A DNA stretch of 64,000 bases from Strix aluco. Taxonomy: Eukaryota > Chordata > Aves > Strigiformes > Strigidae. Positions 1 to 12,523 of this stretch are shown here, one piece after another. A program made the translations under genes and the position numbers. Numbering within the stretch: position 1 is the first letter of the stretch; each line of letters begins with the position of its first letter. The stretch is from contig NC_133933.1 of NCBI RefSeq assembly GCF_031877795.1, forward strand, positions 2,192,132 through 2,256,131, written 5' to 3'. The notes beneath the pieces were generated by a model. The model was not told where the DNA came from and did not search any database. It saw only the letters and a program-made list of their open reading frames with translations.

Positions 1-1785
1 TGTTTCAGTTGGCATCTCCTGTTTCAGGACACAAATACACCATCCAACCACACCCTGAACTACAATCCTGCCCAGCAAAGCTGTAAGGCACAACACAAAT
101 CCTCAACCACCAAAGCTTCCCCCAGAACACTTCCGTTGTACCTTCATGCTGCAGTCACAATTTCCTTGCGTTCTGCCAGGAGCCCGTCACACGATGGACA
201 CTGTGCTGTCCCCACGACCTCCTTCCATGGACATTCTCCGGGCTGCTGCAAGGCACAGAGCTGAGCACGGTGTGAGCCGGACACCTCCCTGCTGACTTCT
301 CCCCCGTCAGGAGTGCTTTAGCCTCATGCACTTGATACTTTAATTGGCCTGTGCGCAAGCTGGACACCTCTCTCTTTGTTATTGCTATTATTATGCAATC
401 AGACAGTACTTACTTAAAGAACGTGGTGCAGATACACTATTTATACAGTAACTATGTACACTGACATCCTTTTCTCCATGGTGATTGCAGATAATGTGGT
501 AAGCTCTGCTTTGATTCATTAGTACAGTAAAAGACATATTCAGAATTATTTGGTATAATTCACAGCACTTCAGAATGCATATATTTTCATAATACTCTAA
601 ATCTACTGCTTCTCCTCATAACTCAGACATGTGATGACAGCTTTGCCATAGCACTATCATCTTACCACTGTGGTAGTACCATTGTTTTCATGGCAACTGC
701 CCAGCCTCGAAGCTCATTTAACACAAGCAGTTCTACTGGGCGACCACTCTGCAACCATGTGGCTACTTGCAACGCTGCTTGTGAGGGTCGCCACCACCTC
801 CATGGCACACCCAGCATCGCTGACCTTTAGAGTATCAAACCGAGCGAAAGCCGTGGGGTACCCTCCAGAATGGAGGGACTTTCTTCTCTGCTCCCAAAAA
901 GCCTTTAAGTAATTTTCTTTCTTGACTTGAAAAAAAAAAACCCGTTAACATTAGTTTTACTTCATTTTCTTTACGAGAAGATTTTTTGTTAATATTTCTT
1001 TGATAAATTTTTCTGCTGCTTCTACTCTGTTTTTTTTCCTGCAAGGTGAGTAAGCAAACTCTGAGGATTACCAATGAATCACCACTATTTCCCCTCCCTT
1101 TTCATATTCATTCCTTTCTTGCCTTATCAGGATCATCCTTCTGGCTGCACTGACCTGGGCACGACTTCATCTAATCCAGCACTGCATGAGCCTCGAGAAA
1201 CTTGCCACTCACATTCATGCAAACAGCCAGCTCCACCCTCTAAAAATACCTGGATTTAAACACTGCTTTTATGAGAGTCTCAAAAACTCTTCCTAGCCAA
1301 CCTTTGGCAACATGAAATCCTCGTGATTTCAAAGTGCAGGCTCTTAATTATTTTTTTTTTTAAATCCACACTGCAATTTCTGCCGTCTCTTTAAAATTTT
1401 TTCACCCCACCATCATGAGCATATACATCTCACCACCACCAGCCTAACAGCAAAGCTTCTCCAAGGCACCTTCAGAGACAGAACTTAAACACATTACTAC
1501 CTAAGCAATTAAACTTAGCCTTACACACCTGAGATCATGACACAGGTTTACTTTTTCCTTTTTTTTCTCCCCTCCTCGCCTATGCTCTGAGCATTCCTCA
1601 GCTCTCTCTGACTTTATTGGGCACGGTACTGTACTCGCACACCTCTGGAAATCAGTAGCATAATTGAAATGTCTAACTTCAGTTGCAAAGTGACCGTGGT
1701 TTATCTATTACTATCACAGATTAAAATGTTCAAATCGTTACCTGAAAATCTTTACTTAGCCCTGCCAAGTCTCTTCAGCCCGTAC
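1..1785. other. non-coding, AT-rich, no gene seen
   Basis: No frame here reads like a known protein and no repeat family is recognisable. The only structured site is a pyrimidine tract ending in GCAAG directly followed by GTGAGTAAG at 1045/1046, entered separately. Short A and T runs near 930, 1030 and 1355 are ordinary low-complexity sequence. The stretch could be intergenic or intronic. Confidence 0.6.
1030..1051 (+). promoter_or_regulatory. recursive-splice-like motif (3' splice site fused to 5' splice site)
   Basis: A T-rich tract is followed by CCTGCAAG and immediately by GTGAGTAAG, so a possible acceptor AG at 1044-1045 abuts an almost consensus donor at 1046. This is the arrangement of recursive splice sites in very long vertebrate introns. 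The acceptor is AAG rather than the preferred CAG or TAG, which weakens it. It would matter only if a plus-strand gene spans the window, and I found no convincing plus-strand exon. Chance occurrence is quite possible. Confidence 0.2.
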
Positions 1786-1840
1786 CTGGCAAATGTGATC
1801 AGCCTTCTCCCTCGCTTTCCAGCTCCTTCTGCCTCTAAAG
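1786..1840 (-). other. weak exon-like block
   Basis: On the minus strand, CAATCTCAG precedes and GTACGG follows a 55-base block. It is open in the frame that starts after two bases and reads LEAEGAGKRGRRLITFA. Its entry phase would fit after the candidate exon at 12440-12523. The pyrimidine tract is mediocre and the donor only fair. I picked it while scanning many AG/GT pairs, so it may well be noise. Confidence 0.1.
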
Positions 1841-2159
1841 CTGAGATTGCACGTGTAACAGATTTACCCAATTCAACTCCCTCTAATAACTTATATATTT
1901 TTCTAATATTTGTCTGAAAAATTTGACATCTGTTATCAGAGACAATCATTTAACAATGAAAAGCTGCTTTCGTTGCTGAGATTCCCATACGTATATATTT
2001 GCTCCTCTGTCTACACACCTGAAATGTTTGGATAAAAATTCAAACACACCCAATGATGACGTTTAATGCACAATTATTTGCACCTCTGAGCTCTATATCT
2101 ATAGCTCTGTCATGTTCCTTTCTTGTACTGACCTGAAGAAGAGCATTTTTTTTTCTTAC

Positions 2160-2224
2160 CTGATAAAAAGGTTGTCTATCATGGTGTGGTTATCGCACCA
2201 CAAAATATTGCCTAAAACTTGACC
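2160..2224 (-). other. weak exon-like block with good donor
   Basis: On the minus strand a 65-base block lies between TTTGTTCAG and the donor ATCAG/GTAAGAAAA. Taken in phase 0 it reads GQVLGNILWCDNHTMIDNLF. The donor is strong and the acceptor tract is short and A-rich. It starts in the phase left by the 4826-4880 block, so the two could be consecutive, but no homology is recognised. Confidence 0.13.
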
Positions 2225-4825
2225 CTGAACAAATTTTGTACAAGGACAGTTTACCCCACATTTTCAAAGGAGATGAAAACCTCCTTCTTCTTGCCAAAGG
2301 AGTAAGGCTCGTTTGCATATATAAAACTGGGGTGATTTTAAAAATCCTTCCTGAAACCTTCAAATGCCCTCAGCCTCTGATCTCACCTGAACCCATTTTT
2401 CTCCTAGCATTACTCCACTGAACTCAATCGTATTAACATGGATTCTCATTGGCATGCGATTCACAAATTTAAAAAACACATGTATTAATTATTATCTAGC
2501 TTGAAAAAAATTAAAGGTACCTTATCAAATGATGCCGTTGTAAAACCCTGTCGGTCATCTTGGCCTGGAAAGAAGGGGCTTGTACCGATGTGTCCGCGGG
2601 CATCACGCCAGGTCGCTGCCCAGCAGAGGGTTTCCCCCTGCACGACGCTAACTCTTCTGTCCTGCTCTTGCCGGCTGCAGCGCTGACCCACCTCCGGTGC
2701 GTTCCACAACAATGCAGAAAACATGGGACGGGCCTTCAGCGTCAGCACTCTGAGGAGAGGAGGGGAACAGCATGTCACAGACAGAGCTTTTAAATAATAT
2801 CGGTTCTCTTCTTTGACAAGCCAATGAGCGCAAAAACTAAATAAACATTTACAGTGCTCACTTCACCAGTGCTGACTAGGTCACAGCACGATCCGTACCC
2901 CTAGCTCTAGTTGTCTTTCCAAAAGTCTGATGGCCTTGATCTTTTCTAGGCTGGACTTGTACTGCCCTTAATAGAATTGTATTTGTGTTCAGTGCCTGTT
3001 GCCAACCAAAAATGGGAATAATTTATAATGAATTAGTACCTTCACTAATTTCACACCCCTTTCTGTTCACGTTCTCCATGAACAGACGGTGCTTTGAATT
3101 TTTTTTTCTTTAGACACAATAATTCCCAAAATCATTCATGGAGGGCAGTTAATTTTTTCTTCCCTACGTAGCGAGTTCAAAGGTAAAACACAGGATTTGC
3201 GCTGCAGACAGAGGGCGTGCTCGTGCACGTGCTGGTTCATGGCACCGTTTCTTTCCCTGATTCAATATGACTTACCAAAGTTTCTTCTTACAAAAGAAAA
3301 ATTACCTGCTAGTTATCTGTGTTCTTCATTCAAAATTTCTTTCCGCTAATATTTCTAAGTGTTCTGCTTCACTCACCGTATCAAGCATCGTACTTCTTTT
3401 ACCTCCATCTATTAAAATAGCTGTTAGAATAGAAATAGAAAGTGAATGCAACCCTGAGCCCCCTTAAATGCACAGGTAATATTTCATATGGAAACTGCAG
3501 GATTTTTTTTATAATACAGCATTCTCAATTAAGGGCTTAATTATAAAATATTTACTCATTCTGCTGAGTACTTAGCCAATCCTCTTGGGTCCTTTCGGAG
3601 TAGTTACCTGAGTAAATGGTCACCATTGTAAACAGGAACCCTCACTCTGGTCCCTACTTAAGAACTGTAATAAAAAACTGAACCTGAATAAATCCTGTCC
3701 AAATCCCTTTAAAGTTGAGTGCATGAGGCACCTTTACACAACTGGCCAGAAGAGATGACTGGCAAAGCAGCCCCAATGGTTTATTTTGCAGTGAGACACA
3801 AAGCCAGAAGTACTCTGTTTTCTCATGCTAATGAAGCCCAAGGTGACAGAAATTTGGCAGAGCATGATCCCATGCAGTTTCAGGCCAGGATGCAGGAAGG
3901 CCAGGGCATTACATTTAAGCACCATTGAACACAAACCTGCAGCCTAGCCTGGTCCTAAAACTTCATCTAAAATTAATCCAGAGCCAACTGCCCTCTTCAT
4001 AGCCCAGCTCTCCATGACAAAGTTTTTTTATTCAGAGTAAGCGATAAATATTTTGCTACTTTAAAATTGCGGTGTCCAGACCGTGAATCCTTTGCTTGCC
4101 TTCCAAAAATACTTTGGAGATGCTGAAAGTCTCCAAAACATTCAGCTGAACCAGCAGTACACGGTAGCATTCACATAGAGTAAATGGATTTTAGAGCATG
4201 TGTGCTGTACATCATCAGTGTAGTCTTCAAACTTTATCAATGCTGGAGTACAAGGCTTTGGGGGGAAAAAAAAATTAAGGGGAAAAAAAAAAATCACAGC
4301 AACCTATAAATCAAAGGCTTTCTTTGGCTCATTTACCCAGTTAGCTTTGCATTAACTTTCCCACAACACTATTTACATAAAATTTTTCATGCCAAGCACA
4401 AGCATCCTCTGAATCCTGAAGCTATCGCGTTAGTTCATTCAACAGAAAGAAGAGGTGCTGCAAAATAATGTCAGGTCTGTATTTGGAACAGGACATCAAG
4501 AGGACAAAGAAAAAGCCAATTTTAGTATTACCATGTCAGCAAAAAGTAACCATGTTTTTCACAGAGTCTTTGTGAAGTTCAGCTCTTGCGTTCAGGCCTC
4601 AAGCCCCTAAGGTTTGGAATCGCGGCGGCTCTCCCACGTCTGCTTCACAATTCGGGGATGCTCTGGTCATTACGGGAGCGATGCCTCTGGCGGGGTGGCT
4701 TTGTCCCTGGTGCCGCTGCCCTGCTGGACGGGACATGTGCACTCAAGCTCAGCTGTGTGCACAAAAGCCTCCTCCAGACTAACACCAAATACAAACACAA
4801 CCCTCTGCCGCAGCAAGCAACTTAC
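2225..4825. other. non-coding, no gene seen
   Basis: AT-rich sequence with short frames only. A good minus-strand donor sequence (TTTG/GTAAGTC) sits near 3269, but nothing upstream of it makes a convincing exon. No interspersed repeat is recognisable. Confidence 0.55.
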
Positions 4826-4880
4826 CTTCTGCTGAACAACTGCCGCTCTTTGCCACGTCTCTGTGAGCAAGTACTCAGCT
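4826..4880 (-). other. weak exon-like block with strong splice sites
   Basis: On the minus strand, TTTTCTGTTAAACTGCAG precedes and GTAAGTTG follows a 55-base block. After one completing base it reads AEYLLTETWQRAAVVQQK and ends in phase 0. Both splice sites are good for such a short block. The peptide is not recognised. It would need an upstream exon ending in phase 2, which I did not find. Confidence 0.18.
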
Positions 4881-7054
4881 CTGCAGTTTAACAGAAAATG
4901 TTTGAAATACAAAATTTTCAGGTGAGAGGGGAGAGAAATTGGAAGTTCCTTAAAGTTACTATATGAAATCAATAAATAAACACACACTGGGTGTGGTATT
5001 CAGTTTCCTCCCTTTCATTTTTTCCCCCCAAAAGCAGTTTCCAGATGGATTTTCCCCAAGATGTTAATATTGTGCTGGTTTTAACGCTGATTGAAGCAGG
5101 GTAGCAAGTGGTTATTACAGGCCTGACATGCCTGTTCTGCCAAGAAACAGCATGAGCTTTCAACTCAGAAAACAAGGTGAACTTTGTTGTTTAATCAATC
5201 TGCTTTGGCCTGCCTTGGCCAGGTATGCATGTTCATGCTCACAACAGGGATGACTGTTAATTTACGATCAGCTTATTTGTCTTTTTCTTAGTCAATGGCC
5301 TGGTTTATTAAGGGTGCAAACAACGTTCAGCCCAAAGACTTATTTTTTTTTTCCCCTGGGAAAGAAGTTCTTCTTTTGAACAACGAGCCTGCTGGCGCTG
5401 TCCCCACCGAGTCTTCCTTTTCCCCCTTGAGCGCCACGTGAGGATGGCCAAACAGCTCAGGGCTCGCTGCGCTCACTGCCTCCCTAAGCCTTTAACTGCG
5501 AGCTCCTTGCCTAAGGCCTCCCTACCTGAGGATGTACTGCTCAAATCGGAGAGCTCTGGAGCCATTCTGGGGGATTCTCAGGGTAGTAAACTTGGTCATA
5601 TGACTCGTCTCAGTGTCCTGCCTTAAACCCTGAGAAGGAAATCGTTGTTTCACCTGCAGTCTTCTCCGTGCCATTTGCCTGTTTTCCAGCAGCATAACTA
5701 GGTGTAAGATGGCAGGGCAGCTCTGGGCTGTTTCCTTCTACCAACCTGTAGCCATGCAGTGAGCTTTACATCTGTCCCTACAAGAGCAAAAAAAAAAAAA
5801 ATCAGACTCATAGCTTACCCTTTAACAGATGCTTTGCTCTTTTGAGAGCCTCTCTTGGATATATGGAGTAGGCAGTTTATCTATTCACAGAGCTGATGTT
5901 CCTGATCGTGAAACAAGAAGCTGAGGCGCTTTAGCTGGAGCCAGACAAAGGCAATGTTCCCATTCGCTACTTCTCAGAGTGCATTTGCAAACCAGAAGCA
6001 GCTTCAAATGTTCCTCTTCAGCATGAATTCCTGTTCCATCTTCTTCATTACCTGACCTGTCCATCAGGTCACAGGTGGGCATACGGGTCCACGTCAGTAT
6101 AATGAGATGCAGAACCAGCACTGAAAATGGGATTTAAATCGTGGTAATAGGGTGTATGTGAATTCAGTTGGATTTTGCCTGAGAAATTGTGTGTAAATTA
6201 AAGCACTATTCAGAAAGGTATGCACAGTGCTTAAAAATGAACTTTAATGCTCAGGGGCCAAGCATTTCTGTATTCTATTTCAAATGGTTAATCGGGCTCT
6301 TTTTCACTCGGTATTCTTTCTGTAAAACCTGGGCCCGTTCAGTGAAAATAAAGCCGGTCGGATGTGCGGGCTTGTATTTGCGTGCATGTGTACGCCCCTG
6401 ATTGTTTCTGCTGCTAAAGCAGGCAATACAGAGCTTGTTTTCAAAACTGAGTCACTATTTGGGCAAAGCATTCATTTTTCAAGATGTGAAAACTGCTCAG
6501 CAGCCTGAAGGAAAACACTTCCATAGGTTTTCCTTCCCGTATTTTCCAGTTTTACGCTCCTCAGTTACAGCCCTGTGTTGAAAAATGGCTTCCTGTGTCA
6601 GAACTTCTGAGGAGAAAACCCTAGGAATTGGTGGAAAGCTCACTCTGTCAGAGCAGATGCTTAGGACTATCTGCTAATACAGGAACAAATACAAAACACT
6701 CCTATTAACAGCTACCAAAGTATACCCACCCTTCTGAATTGCTTCCTGTTTTCAAATTTCTTGCCGTTGCAGCAGCACGGCAGCATCAGCTATCCTCACT
6801 TACTGAAGCCTGAGAAAACAGTTCCGAAGGGCCAAAAATGTATTTGTTATTAGGACTGACCTTAGGCATACAGTATGTGACGCTGCGGGAACCGCACGCT
6901 GAATCTCTGATGATAAGTACGGTGATGACTGGGAAGACTGTGCTGAACTACTGTGAAACAATTCAGGTAGTCAGCAAACAGGGCTAATTGCTAGTTTGGG
7001 GGATATTATGGGTAATTTACTGCCCACTGAGGGCTTCTACCTAAAAATAAGCTT

Positions 7055-7067
7055 CCCCCCCCCCCCC
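7055..7067. repeat. poly(C) run, C13
   Basis: Thirteen consecutive C residues after AAGCTT. A mononucleotide microsatellite, isolated and without a host repeat, and prone to length error in sequencing. Confidence 0.9.
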
Positions 7068-7474
7068 TTTGGACAGGACTTGCATGTTAATGTAGAATTC
7101 CTGATGCAATTACATGTGAAGAGGACGTTCAGATGCACTTCCATAAATGCCCTTCTGCTTCTCAATTACGTTAACTGTCTTCATAGATCCTTTGACAGAA
7201 ACCATATTCTTCACTTTGTTTCAAAATAGCAAATAGGCAGTAAGCTAGACTTTGCTGTTATCCAGGATGTCTTGATCAAAGCTCTGAGAGTAACACAGTC
7301 AACACAAGAAAAGAAACTACCGGTGGTTTCCAATACAAACTAATGGGGAAGTGTCAAGTGAGCAGGTACTGACAATTGAGCCCTGAAACCAAATGTTGGA
7401 GTGCGAAACTCCACCTTTGAGAAGGAAGAACAAATATCCACAGAATGTTTTGGCTATAATTACTTCATTTAAGG

Positions 7475-7495
7475 AAAAAAAAAAAAAAAAAAAAA
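7475..7495. repeat. poly(A) run, A21
   Basis: Twenty-one consecutive A residues. The upstream sequence does not look like a processed transcript and I saw no target-site duplication, so I call a mononucleotide microsatellite rather than a retrocopy tail. Confidence 0.85.
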
Positions 7496-8029
7496 GTGCT
7501 GAATTCACTTTGCTAAAGTCAAGACATTAATATTTTTGGCATGTAAAGATGTAAACCAAATGTTTAAATGAAATGTCATCCCCTGGGTTCGCATTTGCCC
7601 ACTGAACTACAGTACAAACCCTCCACAGACCTTCATACAATACACATTTTTCAGTTCATTGAAGAAGGCCCCTGCTGCTTCTCAAGGAAAACTAACTTGC
7701 AGAAGCAAAATAAATACTGGCGTCGCAGTGTAACAGCGGAGCCTCGCAAGCACAGATGTGTAGCATTGTCGGCTCTTACATCAGATAAGGCGTATTCAGA
7801 CATAATCACTCCAGTGTCTGGGACACGTTGCACGCTGCAGAGCTGCCCAAGTATGGCCTGACAGACACATACAGTGTGTGTTCAGGCTAAATGGCAACAA
7901 GCTGACAGTATTTCATAACAGTCCTGTTATGTCTAGATAGGCGAATGTTTGTGTAATTTAGCTCTGACTTTGAAATAGCGTAAGAAATCGGGAGACAAAT
8001 GGAGCCTTGTGATTAGTTGTCAATGATGT

Positions 8030-8152
8030 CGTACCTGCCGGGTGACGATACTGGCCGAAGGGGCGTCCTCGGGGCGCCGCGACCGCGCCGCGACAACCGT
8101 CGCCACGAAGCCTCCGCCTGTCCCTTCGTTGCCCAGCTGACGCGTGGGGCTG
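8030..8152. promoter_or_regulatory. CpG-dense pocket
   Basis: About twenty CpG dinucleotides fall within roughly 125 bases, centred on GGGGCGCCGCGACCGCGCCG at about 8074-8093, in surroundings where CpG is scarce. This is shorter than a classical CpG island. A small unmethylated promoter or enhancer, an alternative first exon or a GC-rich insertion could look like this. No TATA box or convincing start codon is seen next to it. It ends about 20 bases before a poly(A)/(TA) tract. Confidence 0.4.
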
Positions 8153-8171
8153 CTATTGGGCTGCTCCTGTT

Positions 8172-8172
8172 A

Positions 8173-8203
<31 letters not shown>
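8172..8203. repeat. A10 followed by (TA)n microsatellite
   Basis: Ten A residues run into about eleven TA units. A simple dinucleotide microsatellite, possibly born from an A-rich tract, directly downstream of the CpG pocket. Confidence 0.9.
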
Positions 8204-11200
8204 GCCACATGTTTAGCCGTGGGCCCCGGGCCTAGCTGAAGTATGGCGCGCAAGGGGTTACTAATGGCTGCTTTTAAACAAGATACCTCTACGAAAGCAG
8301 AGAGTGCATTTAACCCGACAGAAATATGGCTCGCTGGTTCTGTGGTACTCCTATTAAGACATACAAAGTATCTCGGCAAGGGAAAATTTAACTTACATAC
8401 AACACATGATTTTAAGTAAAGAAATATTGATGGGGCGGGGGGAACAAGTATTTTTTTAGCTCTAATTTATGGCTGAGCAGCTTCATTTTAGTTACTTCAT
8501 GGGAATATTTTAAACCAAGCCTGCATGATATTAAAATAAGTTAAAATGTATGTAAAATTTATGAGAGCATGTCAGGTGCAATGCTTGATAAAGTAAGTTT
8601 AATGCTTCAGAATTTTTTTCTTCAGGCAGAGAAAGCTGAATCCTGCAATTCTAGGTTACAGTATAATTTTAGAAACTCTTTTCCATTATACCATTCTTTT
8701 ATTAATGAGATCCAACCCAATTTAACGAAAAGAGGTAAATTCCTAAAGAGTTTGTGGAAAGTCCTCAGCAGGTTGGAAGCTGGGAGCGTGTGATAAAAGA
8801 GGATATTTTCCTACTGTTCATACGATATATCCAATTTTATAAAAACACAGAGGAAATCAATTTACAACAAACTTTATAAGCGTGCCACTTACGAGTGTGA
8901 GGCAAAATGCTGCCTCACTCCGTGAACAAACAAAAGCTTTGGCCGTTGACAGGGGCTGTACATCACGTTGAAAACTCTTCATTTACCGGGGGGGTGCGTG
9001 TGTGTGTGTCATGTTGTTTCATTGTGTGACACTCCCAATTATCGTGACAGAGCTAAATGACAAAGTACTGTCACCCCACTGAAAATTCAGAGCAGCGTCT
9101 TTCCATTTTTCCGCCCGGTCGCGGGAACATCGCTGAACTGGTACAAAGGAGAGGCAGGAGCAGCAAACAGGGGCAATGTCTGCATACTGCTCTGGTGTAT
9201 TAAAAATTCAGCTCCTCGGCAATATTAAATCTGAATTTACTTCCATCAAACAGAAACTTAGCATATCTCATTCTTCCATTATAAAATACTGACATCAGAA
9301 ACAGTGAATCCTGAAATGAAGATTATAGATGAAAACTATGCGCTTGGTAATTATCATTTTTTTCTTTGTTATTATTCCTTTCCTCTGAGGATTGCACAGG
9401 CTGTTGCAAACAGTAATGAAGTTAGCATGCAATGCCAGTGTAAAGTATGCGGCAAAGTTATTCTTTCCCTCATTATAGATGAGGGAAACGAGACAGCGGG
9501 AGGAGGGCGATGTCCCCAGCCAAACTCGTACACAAGTGGGACAGCCCTCCCTCTCACATCTTCATCATCCTCCCCAGCGATGAGACCCTCAGTGCCATCT
9601 GGTTTCTGTCTTCTTCTGGTCTGCTATTTCCCTAGGTTTTTTAGGTCAGAGTTATTAATATCAATGACAATTTCTGACACAAACTAAACAGCCAGTTCAC
9701 AAATGCTTTCATTCCTGACAAATCCACTGCCCTGCCTGCAGCGTTCTCGAAAAACCACGGCACTAAAAAATACAGTTGCAGGCGTGGAAACGCCCGATGG
9801 TTTGTTTCACTACCTGTCTGTTCCTCCAGCCCCTTCTGGAGGCTTGACACCGAAAACAGGAACAGGCCAACGGGTTGTGCGACCTGCACTACACCAACCC
9901 TTTGGGTTCCTGCCTGCGGAGGCAGCACGCAGCGCGGGCTGGCTTCCCGACAGAAAAGCCATCTCATCACCCCCCTGAAATTCAAACTTGGCCAATTAAG
10001 TTGTTCCTGGCTGGTGTCCCTCTTCGGTAATTACCCAGCGAGGTAGCAGCAGCAGGACCCTTCGTTCGCAGGTGCTCGCTCAACACCACCTCCGCATACT
10101 CTTGAACCCTGCCTCGTCGCCGATGGGATGTTTTCGAGGAGTCTAATATATACAGTGTGTGACACCTGATACTGTATCTGTCTCCTATGCTTCTTACAAA
10201 AATCAATCTAAATCAATAAATTGTCCACCCTCCTCATACAGTATTTGCAGAGGTTCCAAGACAGGACCGATTACTCTTAAGGCTGAATTGTCAGGTGTCA
10301 GATGAGAATATAGAAGTTGAAGCATTATATTTAGGAACAGATTTATTCAGAGGACCTGCAGAATTTGCTTTCCTATCAACAGGTCTATAAACAGAGCTTT
10401 TATAGTATGTTCTGGTAGAAACTGATACCTTGCAAAATGATAGGGGCTGTGTTGTTATTTTTTTTTCTTTTCTCTTCTTTTTGCACAAATCAAATCATAG
10501 AAGCTGCCTGATAGAGCAGGTAAACTAACACCCAAGCTCACCAAAGTCGTGGCAGTGAAGCTCCCGACCTCGAAGGGTTTTCGGTCCTGACCCGTCTTGC
10601 CAAGCGCGTTGCCTCTTTGTTACCTGATTTTCTAGGTACAGGTGTAAATACTCCATGCTTCATTGATCTATAAAATATACGTATCTTTATCATGCATTCA
10701 GTCTCTTGGGTTCCGTTCCAGAAATGAGACCCAGGTCTAAAGATTACGAGAACGCTTCTGTCCCTGCCAAAACCACAGCACGCAAATACCGCGGCTTATT
10801 ATAATCACACAAGATGTTCCCAAGTTTAACAGTTCTCATCCCAGAATACCAAACCCCCTCTCTTAGCACTCCTGACAAATCAATATGCATTATTATTACA
10901 TGCTCAGATACTACCACGATAGATATCAGATTTCTGCTCATGCCAAAATCTCAGCTAGCTGTTCCCTCGAGTATTTATGCTTGTGTACTGTATTTAACGG
11001 CAGCCCATTCAAAATGCTCACAGCTCCTAGGAATGAAATGCACATAATTTAGGAATAGCTGCCTGGCTATTCAGGCATCATGCTGTGTCAAGGGAAAATT
11101 AAATCTCTGACTCCCCCCCCTCTTTTAAAACAAACCTGTAGTTTGCATCATATTTGGGGGAGCTGCATGGAAGTTTCATAAAGAGAAAGTGAGCAAGGCT

Positions 11201-12439
11201 CTTTTTCCAGTTTAATGGTAGTGCCTCCCCGTTAATGTTCCAAAATGATACAGTAGTTTAAAAAAAATGGTCTCAGCATGCATGCATTGTATCACATTAA
11301 GAAATCAGGATTTTCTAGGCACTGCACAGCATTAATTACACTGAGCATGCTGCAAATTTAAATTAAATGATATGCCACGTTCTGTTGTAAATATCAAAAT
11401 GGATTGCAAGATACAGCCCCGTATTTGCTTCTGATTGGCATTTGTGCACTGAACAGGATCAAAAAATCTCAATCATATACCCTTTTTGAGAAGCACCTGA
11501 TGCAAATGCCTTTTTTGTTTCCAGGAGTACCTAACAGTGTAGTTACAGGTCAGAATTCTCTCACAAAAAAAAACCCCTCCCCCAAAAATAGCAGCATTCC
11601 TAAAAGAACAAAACAAAGCCCTCTTTGCCGTGATTCCCCCTCCTAACAAAAGAGAATAAAAATATGTTTCTCTGCCCCCCACCATTTACAGTCTGGGGAG
11701 TGGAGGGGCGCCAGGAGGAAAACGGGGGCTACGTGGGACTGCAGCAGGTCATCGTGAAGGGAGGGACCCTGATTTTGCCATGTGGGTCAAGTACCCAGGA
11801 TCCTACGTAAGCCAATGCTGTGTGGGCTTCACGTCACCCCAGCAGAGAACGGCTGCTCTTACAGCTGGGGCTGAAGGCAGGGAGGTGGGGCTGAGCTGGG
11901 CCTGGGACTGCCTCATCGCTGTTAGGATGGAAGCTTGGTCTGGTGATTCGATGAGAAAAAAATAATGGCTGAAAAGAATATAAGCAATAACCAGCAGGTC
12001 TATTAGTATTTGTGTTCTTTTTCTTGGCACAGGTATTTTACGTTCCTTTGTGATTTTATAATATCAGATTGAATTGTCAAGATCTCACCAGCCTCTGCCC
12101 TTAAACAACTGGATGAGGTGTATATTGGCCTGTATTTCTATGTGATTAAATACTAAACAAATAGTTTAAAACTCTGCACATCAGAGAAAGGATGGCATTT
12201 AGTTAATCGTATAGAGAAGGCATTTAAAAAAAAAAAAAAAGCTGTATGTTCAGGGCTTATTTAAGGTCATTGTGAAACGCGTAGCGCTGAGCTGAGAAGG
12301 ACAAGCGAGTGCCGGTCCGGATGGCCACAAAAGCATGAGGCATAAAGGAGACACGCCATGAAAGTGTCGGCAGGGACGTGCAAAGTCACCAACATGTCTT
12401 CAAACCCACGACCACCGTATTCTTTCTAAATTATCTTAC
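8204..12439. other. non-coding, no gene seen
   Basis: AT-rich with short frames only. It includes a short GT run near 9000-9018 and an A15 run at 12226-12240. No recognisable repeat family, exon or RNA gene. Confidence 0.55.
12226..12240. repeat. poly(A) run, A15
   Basis: Fifteen A residues. Mononucleotide run without a recognisable element around it. Confidence 0.85.
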
Positions 12440-12523
12440 CTTTTCTGTGCCTTTTGCTTTTAGGACTTAACTCCAGTTTTCCTGGCCTGTTACGCAGCAG
12501 TCTTCTGTGTATGACAATTACAA
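12440..12523 (-). CDS. candidate exon: end of membrane helix and basic tail
   Basis: This 84-base minus-strand block has the best splice signals in the window. A long T-rich tract ending in TTTCTTTCACAG precedes it, and AAAAG/GTAAGATAA follows it. Two of its three frames contain stops. The open frame uses two completing bases, then reads VIVIHRRLLRNR followed by a lysine- and arginine-rich stretch (KSKRHRK), and ends in phase 1. The block at 37844-37955 ends in phase 1, so joining the two gives GTT at the junction and extends its membrane segment to FYILLLITAIILIFVVIVI followed by HRR. That is a natural hydrophobic helix with a basic cytosolic flank. No stop lies inside, so at least one further exon would follow. 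I do not recognise the protein. A chance pair of splice sites or a non-coding exon are the alternatives. Confidence 0.33.

Larger units (their letters stand above)
4881..8029. other. non-coding with two homopolymers
   Basis: No gene is seen. The stretch holds a C13 run at 7055-7067 and an A21 run at 7475-7495, listed separately. Otherwise it is AT-rich sequence with short chance frames. Confidence 0.55.
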
